Below are positions 20,116 through 29,517 of a stretch of 64,000 nt of DNA, piece by piece. Origin of the DNA: Colwellia sp. M166 (GTDB taxonomy: Bacteria; Pseudomonadota; Gammaproteobacteria; Enterobacterales; Alteromonadaceae); the NCBI RefSeq assembly GCF_024585285.1, contig NZ_CP040755.1:1302001-1366000 (forward strand), written 5' to 3'. The stretch's first letter is position 1. Each line of letters begins with the position of its first letter. The notes below the pieces were generated by a model. The model was not told the DNA's origin. It saw nothing but the letters and a program-made list of their open reading frames with translations, and ran no database searches. The position numbers were made by a program, and so were the translations under genes.

Positions 20116-20622
20116 GTTATTTCCTTCCTAATATTTTAATATAATTTTATAGCTATTTATTTTTATAATTTTATTTTTACCTTTTGTGCTAATCACCACA
20201 CCAACACTTGCTTAATATTAGTGTAAATAAACTAAAAGGCTTGATTATTTATAAAACAGCTAGAAATGCTTTACAAGTAGTGTTTTCGTCTAAGAATTAG
20301 CAACGAGTGAATAAAAAGAAACGATCAACAAAGCGCTACGAAGACTATGTAGGGTTACATCAACATATGTAACCAATCTGTAACCAAGAGCCCATATAGC
20401 TTGTAGAAAAAAATTCAAACAGTTAGTGTGCGAAATTTTTCGTATTTAAATAAACCGTCATTGCATATAAAATAGACAAAAAAAAATATAAAAAAAATGA
20501 ACTTTTTCACAATTAGATTATTTGATTGATAAAAATAACGTTTAAAAGGTTAATGTCTTGTTAATAGATGCTTTGATGAAAACTAAGTTTAGGGCTAGAG
20601 TAAATAATTTTATACATTTAAC
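20116..20622. other. Long leader/promoter region of the TonB receptor gene
   Basis: About 500 bp of very AT-rich sequence between the fahA terminator and the receptor start. Apart from the palindrome at 20353-20385 I see no gene or RNA. Its length suggests regulated expression of the receptor. Confidence 0.5.
20353..20385. promoter_or_regulatory. Operator-like palindrome with a third half-site
   Basis: GGTTACAT, six bases, ATGTAACC forms a perfect 8-bp inverted repeat; a further TGTAACC follows at 20379-20385. Three half-sites with this spacing look like a dimeric repressor or activator site, about 240 bp upstream of the TonB receptor start. The regulator is unknown; it does not match the TyrR box. 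Confidence 0.5.
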
Positions 20623-20654
20623 AAAAAAAAAAGCTTCAATAATATGAAGCTTTT
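20623..20654 (-). terminator. Terminator of fahA
   Basis: On the minus strand: AAAAGCTTCA, short AT loop, TGAAGCTT and a run of about ten T. It lies 24 bp after the fahA stop and separates it from the TonB receptor gene. Confidence 0.85.
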
Positions 20655-20677
20655 CAGATAAGGATTGAAGATATTTT

Positions 20678-22000
20678 TTAATCTGCAGCTAAAACGGTTG
20701 CGCTCACTTCACCAAAACCTATACGTGCAGCTCCTGCTTTTTTACACCAGCCTTTCATAATCACACAATCACCATCTTCCAAGAAAGTACGTGTTTCGCC
20801 ATTAGGTAAGCTAATAGGCTCTGCACCTGCATTTGACAATTCAAGCATTGAACCGGCTTCTTCAGGATTAGGTCCTGACTGTGTACCACTACCAAACATA
20901 TCGCCGGGGCGTAAATTACAACCATTCACCGTATGGTGCGCTACCATTTGCGCAACAGTCCAATAGGAGTCTTTAAAGTTTGATTGTGACAACTGCACCG
21001 CTGCTTGCGCTGAATTACGCATTGTTTCAGTTTCAATTAATACTTGTAAATTTAAATCTAAAGACCCAAACGCACGATTATGCTTTGACTCCAAATAAGG
21101 TAAAGGCTGAGGATCAGCTTCATCACGGGTCCATTGTGCTCGGTATGGCGCGAGTGCTTCTGAGGTAACAATCCAAGGAGAAATGGTTGAAGCAAAACTT
21201 TTTGATAAAAATGGTCCTAAAGGCTGATATTCCCAACCTTGGATATCACGTGCAGACCAATCATTAAATAAACAAATACCAAAAACATGCTCTTCAGCAT
21301 TATCAATACTGATAGGTTCACCTAAATCATTACCATTGCCAATAAACACACCAACTTCTAACTCATAATCTAAACGTTTACATGGACCAAAAGATGGTTC
21401 AGTTGCTGTTGGTGCTTTAGTTTGACCTTTAGGACGTTTAAAGTTACTGCCTGATACCTCAATTGAAGAAGAGCGACCATGGTAACCAATAGGAACCCAT
21501 TTATAATTAGGTAACAATGGATTATCAGGGCGGAATTTACTGCCAACAGATGTCGCATGATGAATAGAAGTATAAAAATCAGTGTAATCACCAATTTGGC
21601 ATGGTAACGCATATTCAACATCGGCTTGTGCAATTAAACATGACGTTAACGCTATTTGTAGCTCAGAGCCTTTGGTTAGGCCTTTTGACAAGGCTTGGCG
21701 TACAGCACCCCAATAACGTTTACCCATCGACATAAAAGCATTTAACTGACTATGACAACATTGCGCTAAAGCCGATTGCACATCACCGTCAAAGATACTC
21801 AAAGCAAATAATGCTTTTAAATCTAAAACCTGATCACCAATAGCAACACCCGCTCGAAAATCTTCTACGCTGCCTTTACGTTTAAAGCTAGCAAAAGGTA
21901 AGTTTTGTATTGGAAAATCACAATTTTCTAAGTTAGCGGATTCAACCCAACTAGTTAAAGCAGGGTTATGTGTTTCGTTAAGTAAATTGGTGTTAGGCAT
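20678..22000 (-). CDS. fahA: Fumarylacetoacetase
   Basis: A 440-residue enzyme cleaving fumarylacetoacetate to fumarate and acetoacetate, the last step of tyrosine/homogentisate breakdown. It has the two-domain FAH layout: N-terminal SH3-like part, then the catalytic FAH fold with YTDFYTSIHHATSVG, KWVPIGYHGRSSSIEVSG, the metal ligands in LDYELEVGVFIG, and FNDWSARDIQGWEYQPLGPF. Full length. No homogentisate dioxygenase or maleylacetoacetate isomerase gene is nearby, so the pathway is split over the genome. A terminator follows and the divergent neighbour is trhO. Confidence 0.95.
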   Translation of the reverse strand: MPNTNLLNETHNPALTSWVESANLENCDFPIQNLPFASFKRKGSVEDFRAGVAIGDQVLDLKALFALSIFDGDVQSALAQCCHSQLNAFMSMGKRYWGAVRQALSKGLTKGSELQIALTSCLIAQADVEYALPCQIGDYTDFYTSIHHATSVGSKFRPDNPLLPNYKWVPIGYHGRSSSIEVSGSNFKRPKGQTKAPTATEPSFGPCKRLDYELEVGVFIGNGNDLGEPISIDNAEEHVFGICLFNDWSARDIQGWEYQPLGPFLSKSFASTISPWIVTSEALAPYRAQWTRDEADPQPLPYLESKHNRAFGSLDLNLQVLIETETMRNSAQAAVQLSQSNFKDSYWTVAQMVAHHTVNGCNLRPGDMFGSGTQSGPNPEEAGSMLELSNAGAEPISLPNGETRTFLEDGDCVIMKGWCKKAGAARIGFGEVSATVLAAD

Positions 22001-22358
22001 GGCTTAAACAACTCCAGAGAAAAAATAAGTACGCAGTAGCGCAATATTATAACAAGCGCTCCTATAAAGGCTATGTCAATAAAATATACTTGATAAACAA
22101 CTGTCAACAATATGTTGCAGCGCTAAGTTTACATAGCAATAGTTTTACTTTTACCACTTTATAGCGCTTAGCGTGAGCACCTTGATAACAGAGCGTATAA
22201 CAATAAATCAGTAAAATACTACTTTCAGTTAGGTACATTTGCTAGAATGTTGCCGTTTTATCAAATGATAAAACAACTAATTGCTGCCTTAGTGGCAGCC
22301 ACAATCAATCTACAGCTCCTGATTTACTGTCAGGCTCGCTCAATGGGTCAATAATTAC
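22001..22358. other. Divergent intergenic region fahA / trhO
   Basis: 358 bp. It holds an extended -10-like TGCTAGAAT at 22240-22248 and three successive hairpins before trhO: GTTTTATC/GATAAAAC (22255-22274), GCTGCC/GGCAGC (22283-22299) and CCTGA/TCAGG (22318-22334). No reading frame of note. Confidence 0.55.
22240..22248 (+). promoter_or_regulatory. Possible extended -10 promoter of trhO
   Basis: TGCTAGAAT fits the TGnTATAAT extended -10 pattern. No good -35 is visible 17 bp upstream, which is common for extended -10 promoters. It would start a roughly 105-nt leader holding three hairpins. Confidence 0.4.
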
Positions 22359-23336
22359 ATGAATAACATCACTGTTTGCGCGTTATATAAATTTGTTCGT
22401 TTAGAAAGTTTCGAAGACATTAAAACACCGTTACAGCAAGTAATGGAAGACAATGCCGTTAGAGGTACTTTACTTTTAGCGCTTGAAGGTATTAATGGCA
22501 CTATTGCTGGCTCACAAAAAGGCATCGATACTGTATTAGCATTTATTAATAGTGACAGTCGCCTTGCCGGCGTCTCTTCTAAATGCTCTTTTCATCAAGA
22601 CAATCCTTTTCAGCGCACAAAAGTTAAATTAAAAAAAGAAATAGTCACTATGGGGGTTGAAGGTATCGACCCCACATTAACGGTCGGCACTTATGTTAAA
22701 CCTAAAGACTGGAATGCACTTATTTCTGATCCTGAGGTGCTATTAATAGATACACGTAATGATTATGAAGTCGAAATTGGTACTTTTAAAAATGCCGTTA
22801 ACCCGAATACAGAAACTTTTCGTGAGTTTCCTGAATATGTTGCAAAAAATCTAGATAAAACAAAACACAAAAAAGTAGCCATGTTTTGTACCGGTGGCAT
22901 CCGTTGTGAAAAATCGACGGCTTATTTGAAAGAACAAGGTTTTGAAGATGTTTACCACTTAGAAGGTGGGGTATTGAAATATCTGGAAGAAGTTCCTGAA
23001 CAAGAAACCTTATGGCAAGGCGAATGTTTTGTTTTCGATGCTAGAGTAGCTGTCAATCATAGCCTAGAGCGTGGTCAATATGATCAATGTTTTGCCTGTC
23101 GATATCCAATCACCGAAGCAGAAAAGACCAGCGAACATTATATTCAAGGGGTTAGTTGTCCTCGTTGTTATGATAAATACACTGATGAACAACGAAGCCG
23201 CTTCCAAGAACGTGAAAAGCAAATTAATTTAGCGAAGGCGCGTGGCGAAGAGCATATTGGTGGCGAAATAAAACAAGTCATTGAACAACGAAGAGCAACG
23301 AAGAACGCTGAAAAGCAAGCACAAAATAAAACATAG
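22359..23336 (+). CDS. trhO: tRNA uridine 5-hydroxylase TrhO (rhodanese-like)
   Basis: A 325-residue cytoplasmic enzyme of the YceA/UPF0176 family. TrhO makes 5-hydroxyuridine at the wobble U34 of certain tRNAs using oxygen. The N-terminal domain (about 1-95) is acylphosphatase-like, the rhodanese domain (about 115-215) carries the active-site loop [10 protein letters not shown] with C177, and the C-terminus has a zinc-binding-like cysteine cluster ([16 protein letters not shown]) and a basic tail. Complete. The SD is weak (GGGTC). A terminator follows, then a tRNA-Phe gene on the opposite strand; the proximity to a tRNA gene is probably coincidental, since tRNA-Phe (GAA) has no U34. Confidence 0.93.
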   Translation: MNNITVCALYKFVRLESFEDIKTPLQQVMEDNAVRGTLLLALEGINGTIAGSQKGIDTVLAFINSDSRLAGVSSKCSFHQDNPFQRTKVKLKKEIVTMGVEGIDPTLTVGTYVKPKDWNALISDPEVLLIDTRNDYEVEIGTFKNAVNPNTETFREFPEYVAKNLDKTKHKKVAMFCTGGIRCEKSTAYLKEQGFEDVYHLEGGVLKYLEEVPEQETLWQGECFVFDARVAVNHSLERGQYDQCFACRYPITEAEKTSEHYIQGVSCPRCYDKYTDEQRSRFQEREKQINLAKARGEEHIGGEIKQVIEQRRATKNAEKQAQNKT

Positions 23337-23360
23337 TTTTACATTACAGCATCATATAAT

Positions 23361-23386
23361 AGCCTGCGACTCAGCGGGCTTTTTTA
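23361..23386 (+). terminator. Terminator of trhO
   Basis: AGCCTGC, loop GACTCA, GCGGGCT, then TTTTTAT; a seven-pair stem with one G-T, 24 bp after the trhO stop. Confidence 0.85.
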
Positions 23387-23468
23387 TGCCTGTAATACTC
23401 ATGCTGCATTATCTATACAAAAACCACACGAGCTGAGTAGCGAAGAATGTCAGTAAAATTCAGACAAC

Positions 23469-23503
23469 AAAAAAGCCTTAACAATATTATTGCTAAGGCT
23501 TTA
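23469..23503 (-). terminator. Terminator of the tRNA-Phe gene
   Basis: On the minus strand, AAAGCCTTAGCAATA pairs with the following ATTGTTAAGGCTTT and runs into T residues, 22 bp after the tRNA 3' end. Confidence 0.75.
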
Positions 23504-23525
23504 GATTTTTATCACAAATAAAATA

Positions 23526-23601
23526 TGGTGCCTTGACCCGGAATCGAACCAGGGACACGAGGATTTTCAATCCTCTGCTCTACCGACTGAGCTATCAAGG
23601 C
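23526..23601 (-). tRNA. tRNA-Phe (anticodon GAA)
   Basis: 76 nt with encoded CCA. Acceptor GCCTTGA/TCAAGGC, D arm beginning TAGCTCAGTCGGTAGAGC, anticodon loop with GAA in TTGAAAA, and T arm with GGTTCGATTCC. All stems pair. The sequence closely follows the bacterial tRNA-Phe pattern. It stands alone between convergent trhO and the pit gene, with its own terminator. Confidence 0.98.
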
Positions 23602-23771
23602 ACTGTCTTTCATTAGAACAACAATATAAATATTACATTCGCTGCGAAAGAGGCGACATAATATAGTGAATTAATCTCACTCGCAAGCCATTTTCTTTAC
23701 CTGCATTGATAATTATCATCGTTAGCATAAAAAACCAACAAAAATAGCGTGTTTGGGCAAAAATCGCATAT

Positions 23772-23797
23772 AAAAAAGCCAGTATAATTACTGGCTT
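23772..23797 (-). terminator. Terminator of the pit operon
   Basis: Minus strand: AAGCCAGTA, four-base loop, TACTGGCTT, then TTTTAT; 25 bp after the pit stop. Confidence 0.85.
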
Positions 23798-23821
23798 AAT
23801 TTTGTATTTGCAGGTGTTTTA

Positions 23822-25117
23822 TTAACTAAATATCGACTTCATTAACCAGAAGAAGATAATAGAAAGTCCTGCACCTATCGGTAAAGTAATCACCCAAGAA
23901 ATAACAATGTTGCGCACAACACCTAAGTTAATAGCAGCAATACCACGTGCCATTCCTACGCCCAATACAGCGCCAACTAAGGTTTGTGTTGTTGAAATAG
24001 GTAAGCCAGCCCCAGAAGCAATCACTACCGTACAGGCAGCCGCTAACTCAGCAGCAAAACCTCTGCTAGGTGTTAAGTGTGTAATACCATTACCTATCGT
24101 AGCGATAACACGATGTCCAAATAAAGCAAGACCAGCAACAATACCTAAACCACCTAGTGGTAAAATCCACCAAACTAATGCAGATTTCTTCGCAATTTCA
24201 CCACCGTTATCAACAATACTCACCACTGCCGCTAATGGTCCAATAGCATTGGCAACATCATTTGAGCCATGAGCAAAGGCCATACAACAAGCCGTTACTA
24301 CCATCAAAACAGCAAACACTTTTTCAACGTTGGCATAATGTGTCGTTTTATCAGCTTTTTCGTCAAATTTAAGGCGACTAATAAAGTATTTACCAACCAC
24401 AGCAACAACCACAGCAACAATAATAGCTAAGTAATATCCGCCAGCACCACCAATTTCGAAGTTATAAAAGCCGAGATTAATATTGTCTAATCCAATATGT
24501 TTCAAGCCCTTTTTAATCGTTACCAAGGATAAAACAAAGCCGGCTAAAAACATATAAAATGGTACATAGCGCTTGGCTTGTTCTAACGGTTTCTCAGCAT
24601 CAAAAATAAGTTTTTGTGCGCTATTAAAAATAATAAAGGCAATAACACCAGAAATTAACGGCGTAATAATCCAACTACCAACGATACCACCTACTTTTCC
24701 CCAAGCCACGGTATCTGGACTTACACCAATAGCAGCAAAACCAATAATAGCACCGACAATTGAATGTGTTGTTGATACTGGCCAGCCTAAAATTGAAGCG
24801 ACTAGCAACCAAGTTGCAGCAGCAAATAAAGCGGAAATCATACCAAAAACTAAAAGTTCTGGAATATCGATAAATAGTGATGGGTCAATAATGCCTTTAC
24901 GTATCGTTGAAGTCACCTCACCACCGGCTAAGTAAGCACCAGCAAATTCGAACACCATCGCGATAATAATGGCTTGTTTTATTGTTAACGCTTTTGAACC
25001 AACCGATGTACCCATTGCATTAGCAACATCGTTGGCTCCTATGCCCCAGGCCATAAAAAAACCAACAACAGCGGCAATCATGACTAGCGTAGAGCCATGC
25101 GAAAGTAGAATATCCAT
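23822..25117 (-). CDS. pit: PiT-family inorganic phosphate transporter
   Basis: A 431-residue inner-membrane protein with about 10-11 TM segments. It carries the two inverted PiT repeats, each with the signature GANDVANAMG (near residue 27) and GSNDVANAIGP (in the second half), which form the sodium- or proton-coupled phosphate site. This family gives low-affinity, constitutive phosphate uptake. The DUF47 gene ends nine bases before its start, and such pairs (DUF47-pit) are widespread. No Pho box was found upstream, in contrast to the pst genes. Confidence 0.95.
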   Translation of the reverse strand: MDILLSHGSTLVMIAAVVGFFMAWGIGANDVANAMGTSVGSKALTIKQAIIIAMVFEFAGAYLAGGEVTSTIRKGIIDPSLFIDIPELLVFGMISALFAAATWLLVASILGWPVSTTHSIVGAIIGFAAIGVSPDTVAWGKVGGIVGSWIITPLISGVIAFIIFNSAQKLIFDAEKPLEQAKRYVPFYMFLAGFVLSLVTIKKGLKHIGLDNINLGFYNFEIGGAGGYYLAIIVAVVVAVVGKYFISRLKFDEKADKTTHYANVEKVFAVLMVVTACCMAFAHGSNDVANAIGPLAAVVSIVDNGGEIAKKSALVWWILPLGGLGIVAGLALFGHRVIATIGNGITHLTPSRGFAAELAAACTVVIASGAGLPISTTQTLVGAVLGVGMARGIAAINLGVVRNIVISWVITLPIGAGLSIIFFWLMKSIFS

Positions 25118-25126
25118 GAGTAAGCC

Positions 25127-25807
25127 TTATTTTCTAGCTAAAAGAATTTCTAAACGTGCACCTACACGTTCAGCAAGATCAGCTAAATCACCAACCCAAT
25201 CAATAATTTGGTATAAAAACATTACATCAACACAATTTAAATCTTTTTCAATTGCTAATAAGTTCTTACGTAACTCAATTTGCATACCGTCGGTATCATC
25301 TTCAATTTCATCAAGCTGGCTGATCATTTTTGTGACCAAGTCGACTTCACGACCACGAAAACCGGTTTCTAATAAGTCATCTAATTCATTAATGGCATCG
25401 GCAGCTTTTTCAGCAGCATCGACACTACGAGCCACATAGGCAATAAACTGTGCTTGTAATTCGGTGGGAATGGTTAATTTTCTGCCGAATATTCGCCCAG
25501 CGATATCTTTAGCGCGATTGGCAATTTTATCTTGTTGAGTTAATAACTCTAATAAATCAGCACGGTCGACGGGCATAAACAAACCGCCAGGAAGCTCTAA
25601 ACGAATTTGACGTTTTAAATCATCAGCTTCACGTTCTAGTTTAGATATTTTATTACGAATTTTTCCTGCTTTAGTCCAATCTTCCTCGGTCGCGGCTGCG
25701 AAAAAAGGCACAAGTTGTCGGCTGCATTTATGTACAATTCGAATATGTTGTTCTATGGGTTTAATTGGCGATTTTGCAAATATGCCAAGTATAGAATTTC
25801 TGGCCAT
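25127..25807 (-). CDS. PhoU-like DUF47 protein (TIGR00153)
   Basis: A 226-residue all-helical cytoplasmic protein of the DUF47/TIGR00153 family, a distant PhoU relative and the usual genomic partner of PiT transporters. Recognisable parts are the opening FAKSPIKPIEQHIRIVHKC, the KLEREADDLKRQIRLELPGGLFMPVDRADLLELLTQQDKIAN block with PhoU-like acidic metal-binding residues, and the C-terminal VMFLYQIIDWVGDLADLAERVGARLEILLA. It probably regulates the Pit transporter made from the next gene, nine bases downstream. SD GGA precedes ATG 25807. Confidence 0.93.
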   Translation of the reverse strand: MARNSILGIFAKSPIKPIEQHIRIVHKCSRQLVPFFAAATEEDWTKAGKIRNKISKLEREADDLKRQIRLELPGGLFMPVDRADLLELLTQQDKIANRAKDIAGRIFGRKLTIPTELQAQFIAYVARSVDAAEKAADAINELDDLLETGFRGREVDLVTKMISQLDEIEDDTDGMQIELRKNLLAIEKDLNCVDVMFLYQIIDWVGDLADLAERVGARLEILLARK

Positions 25808-26213
25808 AATTAATTTCCAGGAGCCTTTGCTCTTTGTTTTTCATTCGCCGCGGATATTAAAGCATTTGAAAGTTAATTCAAAGGCTTTATAACAAGATAA
25901 CGGCTGTTTATAGAATGATTAGTTATTATAAGTTCACTTAAAAGTATATACCCTATTTATTGTGCAATGGGCAATTGAGTCAATAATAAACTTATAGTAC
26001 AAATAGAAACTTAGTCTTTAATTAATAAAAAACTTAGTGAAAAAAGCTTATATATTATTTAATTAAGCTTAACATTGTTGTTGTGCAGGTTTAGATAATT
26101 ATGAAATTAAACAGTGGTTATCAACTATAGCCACTGTTTATATTTACACTTTACTTAATCTTAAACCAAGTTACTTGCACACTTTTAATTTTACTCAATC
26201 AACCGTTATCGTT
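25808..26213. other. Intergenic phoU / DUF47-pit
   Basis: About 400 bp, very AT-rich. It contains a hairpin just after phoU (listed separately) and should hold the DUF47-pit promoter, but no convincing -35/-10 pair or Pho box was found. Confidence 0.5.
26108..26140 (-). terminator. Hairpin after phoU
   Basis: TAAACAGTGG and CCACTGTTTA form a ten-pair stem around a 13-base loop, about 74 bp beyond the phoU stop. The T tract on the minus strand is short, so this is a likely but not certain end of the pst operon. Confidence 0.5.
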
Positions 26214-26918
26214 TTAAGATAATGATTCAAAATCTTCAGGTGTCGTATGACGAACGACTTTACCTTTAACAAAATATATAATGTATTCACAAATATTTTG
26301 GCAGCGGTCACCGATACGCTCTAGGGCACGTGCCGACCAAATAACACTCATTATTTGTGGAATTGAGCGTGGGTCTTCCATCATATAGGTCATTAATTGA
26401 CGCATTAGCGCTTCATATTCACGATCAATTTTGTCATCACTTTTATGCACTCTAACGGCGGCATCAAAATCCATCCGAGTAAAAGCATCTAAGGTTGCTT
26501 GTAGGAATGTCAACACATGACGCCCTAAGTTATCTAGATTAGACAATAAATCTTTATGTTCACTCGATAAGCTTTCTAATGTCACATTAGCAATTTTACC
26601 CGCCTCATCACCAATGCGCTCTAAGTCAGTAATGGTTTTAACAATTGCCATTACTAAACGTAAATCCCCCGCTGCTGGCTGGCGCTTAGCAATAATACGC
26701 GTACACTCATCATCTATGCTGACTTCTGCATTGTTAATAAGAAAGTCGTTATGTAGTACTTTTTTTGCTAACGCCTCATCGGCATCGCAAACCGATGTCA
26801 GGGCGTCAGTCAGTTGTTTCTCCACTAAACCGCCCATGTGCATGACATGGTTAATAATACGCTCTAAGTCTTCATTAAATTGGCCAGAAATATGACGACC
26901 AATGTTTAAATTATCCAC
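26214..26918 (-). CDS. phoU: Phosphate signalling regulator PhoU
   Basis: A 234-residue cytoplasmic protein made of two three-helix PhoU repeats. Each carries the metal-binding E/DxxxD pattern (DLERIGDEAGKIAN and ALERIGDRCQNICEYIIY). PhoU links the Pst transporter to the PhoR kinase and keeps the Pho regulon off when phosphate is plentiful. Start is GTG 26918 with GAGG eight bases upstream. It lies 31 bp after pstB, closing the pstC-pstA-pstB-phoU operon. Confidence 0.97.
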   Translation of the reverse strand: MDNLNIGRHISGQFNEDLERIINHVMHMGGLVEKQLTDALTSVCDADEALAKKVLHNDFLINNAEVSIDDECTRIIAKRQPAAGDLRLVMAIVKTITDLERIGDEAGKIANVTLESLSSEHKDLLSNLDNLGRHVLTFLQATLDAFTRMDFDAAVRVHKSDDKIDREYEALMRQLMTYMMEDPRSIPQIMSVIWSARALERIGDRCQNICEYIIYFVKGKVVRHTTPEDFESLS

Positions 26919-26949
26919 AGTAAAATCCTCTATTTATGGTCAATATTGT

Positions 26950-27774
26950 CTAACCGTAACGGCCGGTTATATAATCTTCGGTTTTCTTCTTTGTCGGTGT
27001 TGTGAACAAGGTATTGGTATCGCTATACTCGATAAGATCCCCCATATACATAAACGCCGTTTGGTCGGAAACACGTGCCGCTTGTTGCATATTATGGGTA
27101 ACAATAACCACGGTAAATTGTTTCTTTAAATCATTAATTAGCTCTTCGATAGTTAACGTTGAAATAGGATCCAAAGCTGAAGTAGGTTCATCTAATAATA
27201 ACACTTCTGGTTGAATAGCGATCGCACGCGCTATCACTAAGCGCTGCTGCTGACCACCTGAAAGCCCTAAAGCACTTTCATGTAACCTATCTTTAACTTC
27301 ATTCCATAACGCGGCGCTACGTAAAGACGTTTCTACTGCTTCATCCAACACGCGACGATTATTTTCACCGGTAATACGTAAACCATAAACCACATTTTCA
27401 TAAATCGACTTAGGAAAAGGATTCGGTCGTTGAAACACCATGCCCACTTTACGGCGTAAAGCCGCAACATCAGTATGGCGATCGTAAATATTTTCACCGT
27501 TGAGGTTTATTTGACCTTTAATCTTACAAATATCAACTAAATCGTTCATCCGGTTAATACAACGTAATAGTGTTGATTTACCACAACCACTTGGCCCGAT
27601 AAAGGCCGTTACTTGGCCCTTAGGGATCAACATTGAAATGTCTTGTAAGGCCTGCTTGTCACCATAATACAAGTCTAAGTTCTTAATTTCCAACGCCACT
27701 TGTTCTGGCGAAAGATTATTAAGATCGAGCTTAATATTGTGTTCTGATAAATTTTTTGGCGTAACAGAAATCAT
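26950..27774 (-). CDS. pstB: Phosphate ABC transporter ATP-binding protein
   Basis: A 274-residue ATPase of the high-affinity phosphate importer. Walker [10 protein letters not shown] at 60-68, signature LSGGQQQR, Walker [13 protein letters not shown] and the H-loop [13 protein letters not shown] are all present; RCINRMNDL after Walker A is typical of PstB. The first 25 residues are a variable extension. AGAG precedes ATG 27774. The gap to pstA is 90 bp. Confidence 0.98.
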   Translation of the reverse strand: MISVTPKNLSEHNIKLDLNNLSPEQVALEIKNLDLYYGDKQALQDISMLIPKGQVTAFIGPSGCGKSTLLRCINRMNDLVDICKIKGQINLNGENIYDRHTDVAALRRKVGMVFQRPNPFPKSIYENVVYGLRITGENNRRVLDEAVETSLRSAALWNEVKDRLHESALGLSGGQQQRLVIARAIAIQPEVLLLDEPTSALDPISTLTIEELINDLKKQFTVVIVTHNMQQAARVSDQTAFMYMGDLIEYSDTNTLFTTPTKKKTEDYITGRYG

Positions 27775-27864
27775 AGTATTCTCTTTAAATCTTATTCAAT
27801 AGAGGGGAATTACTTCCCGTTCATCTTTAAATTATTGCTAAACAGTTCGTTTTATCAGATTAGT

Positions 27865-29502
27865 TTAGTGCTCTAGCATGCGATATTTTTCCCGTAAGCG
27901 ATTACGAATCGATACGGCAGTCATATTCAGAGCGACAATAATAGTGACGAGTAATAATGCCGTGGCATAAACTAACGGTCTTGCCGCTTCAACATTCGGA
28001 CTTTGGAAACCAACGTCATAAATATGAAAACCTAAGTGCATAAATTTACGGTCTAAATGTAAGAATGGGAAGTTACCATCAAGCGGCAAATTAGGCGCCA
28101 TTTTCACCACCCCAACTAACATTAATGGAGCAACTTCACCGGCAGCACGTGCTATCGCCAAAATAATACCGGTCATAATAGCAGGGCTAGCAATAGGTAA
28201 AATAATACGCCATAAGGTTTCAGCCTTAGTTGCGCCCAATGCCAAACTACCGTGTCGCATTGCTGAAGGAATACGTGATAGCCCTTCTTCCGTGGATACA
28301 ATCACCACCGGTAAAGTTAAGATAGCTAAGGTAATCGCTGACCACATAACACCTGGTGTACCAAACGTTGGGCTAGGTAATGTTTCGGCATAAAATAATT
28401 GATCTAAGCTCCCCCCCACCATATAAACAAAGAAACCTAAACCAAAGACACCGTAAACAATCGACGGTACACCGGCAAGATTAATCACCGCAATACGCAA
28501 CAGTTTTGTGAGCGTATTATTACCCGCATATTCATGTAAATATATCGCAGCAACCACACCCAGTGGCGAGACAATAACGGTCATTAATAACACCATTAAC
28601 ACCGTACCAAAGATAGCAGGGAATACACCACCTTCGGTGTTGGCTTCTCGTGGATCATCAGTAACAAATGCGACTATCTGACTGAAAAATAATTTAATTT
28701 TTTCGAAAACACTTAACTTATTATTAAAGGTAACGTGTAAGACGTCTTCAAAATTAATAGTAACTTTTTGCCCGTCCATGGCACGCATTACTATCTGATC
28801 ACGAGAAATTTTTTCACGTAAGCTCATCAATTTACGTTCTAGCACTTCGTATTCAGCTCGTAAGCCAGCAACTTTGGCTTTAAATTCTCCTGCTAACTGT
28901 GGGGTAAGCGTGTCATCAAGTTTATGTTTACGCTCTTTTAAACGTGTGCGTTCAATTTGATAATTAATCGCACCAATGTCAGATTTTTGCAGTGCTTCAA
29001 TTTCTGCTTGAAAGTCACTTACCCGAGTAACTAACTCTGCCATTTGGCTTTGTTCAACCACTTGACCATCGAGAATGATCGCTTCGATGTAGCCGTAGAA
29101 GTTACCGTTGGTGCGGCGCTCAATCACTACAAGCTCTTCCGGCAATGAAGTTTTATTAATTTGCGGCACCAAAATCCAGCGAAAATCTAAACTGACTAAT
29201 TCTCGGTTACCGGTTTTAATTAATAAACGCTCAAGTGTTTCAGCTGACTTATCAAGATCGAGATCGAGATGCACCAACTGTGATACCGGTATACTTTCTC
29301 GGTCATAGATTTCACCAATAACCGTTAAGTTTTTACCTTTTTCATCGGTCATTTCGAACTGATATATATCTGCCGGCCAAAAATAACTTAAACCACGTGA
29401 GGCGATTAACCAAAGTAAACCTACCACTGATATCAGGCTGATACTAACACCACCTGCTGACAACCACACCCAAGGAGAGCCAGACTTAAACCAATTATTC
29501 AT
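27865..29502 (-). CDS. pstA: Phosphate ABC transporter permease PstA, long form
   Basis: A 545-residue inner-membrane permease. Only the last 260 residues or so (from about 288) correspond to the short E. coli PstA; they hold six TM segments and the EAA loop (PSAMRHGSLALGATKAETLWRIILPIASPAIMTGI). In front are one TM (about 13-33) and a 230-residue mostly periplasmic region with a coiled coil (AEIEALQKSDIGAINYQIERTRLKERK..). Long PstA proteins of this kind are known in marine gammaproteobacteria and pseudomonads. AAGGAAGG precedes ATG 29502. It sits 15 bp after pstC, whose N-terminus is also extended. Confidence 0.93.
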   Translation of the reverse strand: MNNWFKSGSPWVWLSAGGVSISLISVVGLLWLIASRGLSYFWPADIYQFEMTDEKGKNLTVIGEIYDRESIPVSQLVHLDLDLDKSAETLERLLIKTGNRELVSLDFRWILVPQINKTSLPEELVVIERRTNGNFYGYIEAIILDGQVVEQSQMAELVTRVSDFQAEIEALQKSDIGAINYQIERTRLKERKHKLDDTLTPQLAGEFKAKVAGLRAEYEVLERKLMSLREKISRDQIVMRAMDGQKVTINFEDVLHVTFNNKLSVFEKIKLFFSQIVAFVTDDPREANTEGGVFPAIFGTVLMVLLMTVIVSPLGVVAAIYLHEYAGNNTLTKLLRIAVINLAGVPSIVYGVFGLGFFVYMVGGSLDQLFYAETLPSPTFGTPGVMWSAITLAILTLPVVIVSTEEGLSRIPSAMRHGSLALGATKAETLWRIILPIASPAIMTGIILAIARAAGEVAPLMLVGVVKMAPNLPLDGNFPFLHLDRKFMHLGFHIYDVGFQSPNVEAARPLVYATALLLVTIIVALNMTAVSIRNRLREKYRMLEH

Positions 29503-29517
29503 GCTACTGTGCCTTCC

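Noticed and set aside
20353..20385. TyrR/PhhR box
   Set aside because: The half-site order (TTACAT..ATGTAA) is the reverse of TGTAAA..TTTACA.
20678..22000. Part of a homogentisate catabolic operon
   Set aside because: No hmgA, maiA or hppD is adjacent; the gene ends with its own terminator.
22359..23601. Functional coupling of trhO with the neighbouring tRNA-Phe
   Set aside because: TrhO acts on U34; this tRNA has anticodon GAA and the two are convergent with separate terminators.
24573..24935. Plus-strand ORF inside pit (and similar long ORFs opposite pit, leuC, pstC and fahA)
   Set aside because: They are antisense shadows of strong genes, have no SD or recognisable domain, and their composition mirrors the real gene.
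25808..26213. Pho box for DUF47-pit
   Set aside because: No pair of TGTCA half-sites at 11-bp spacing could be found on either strand.
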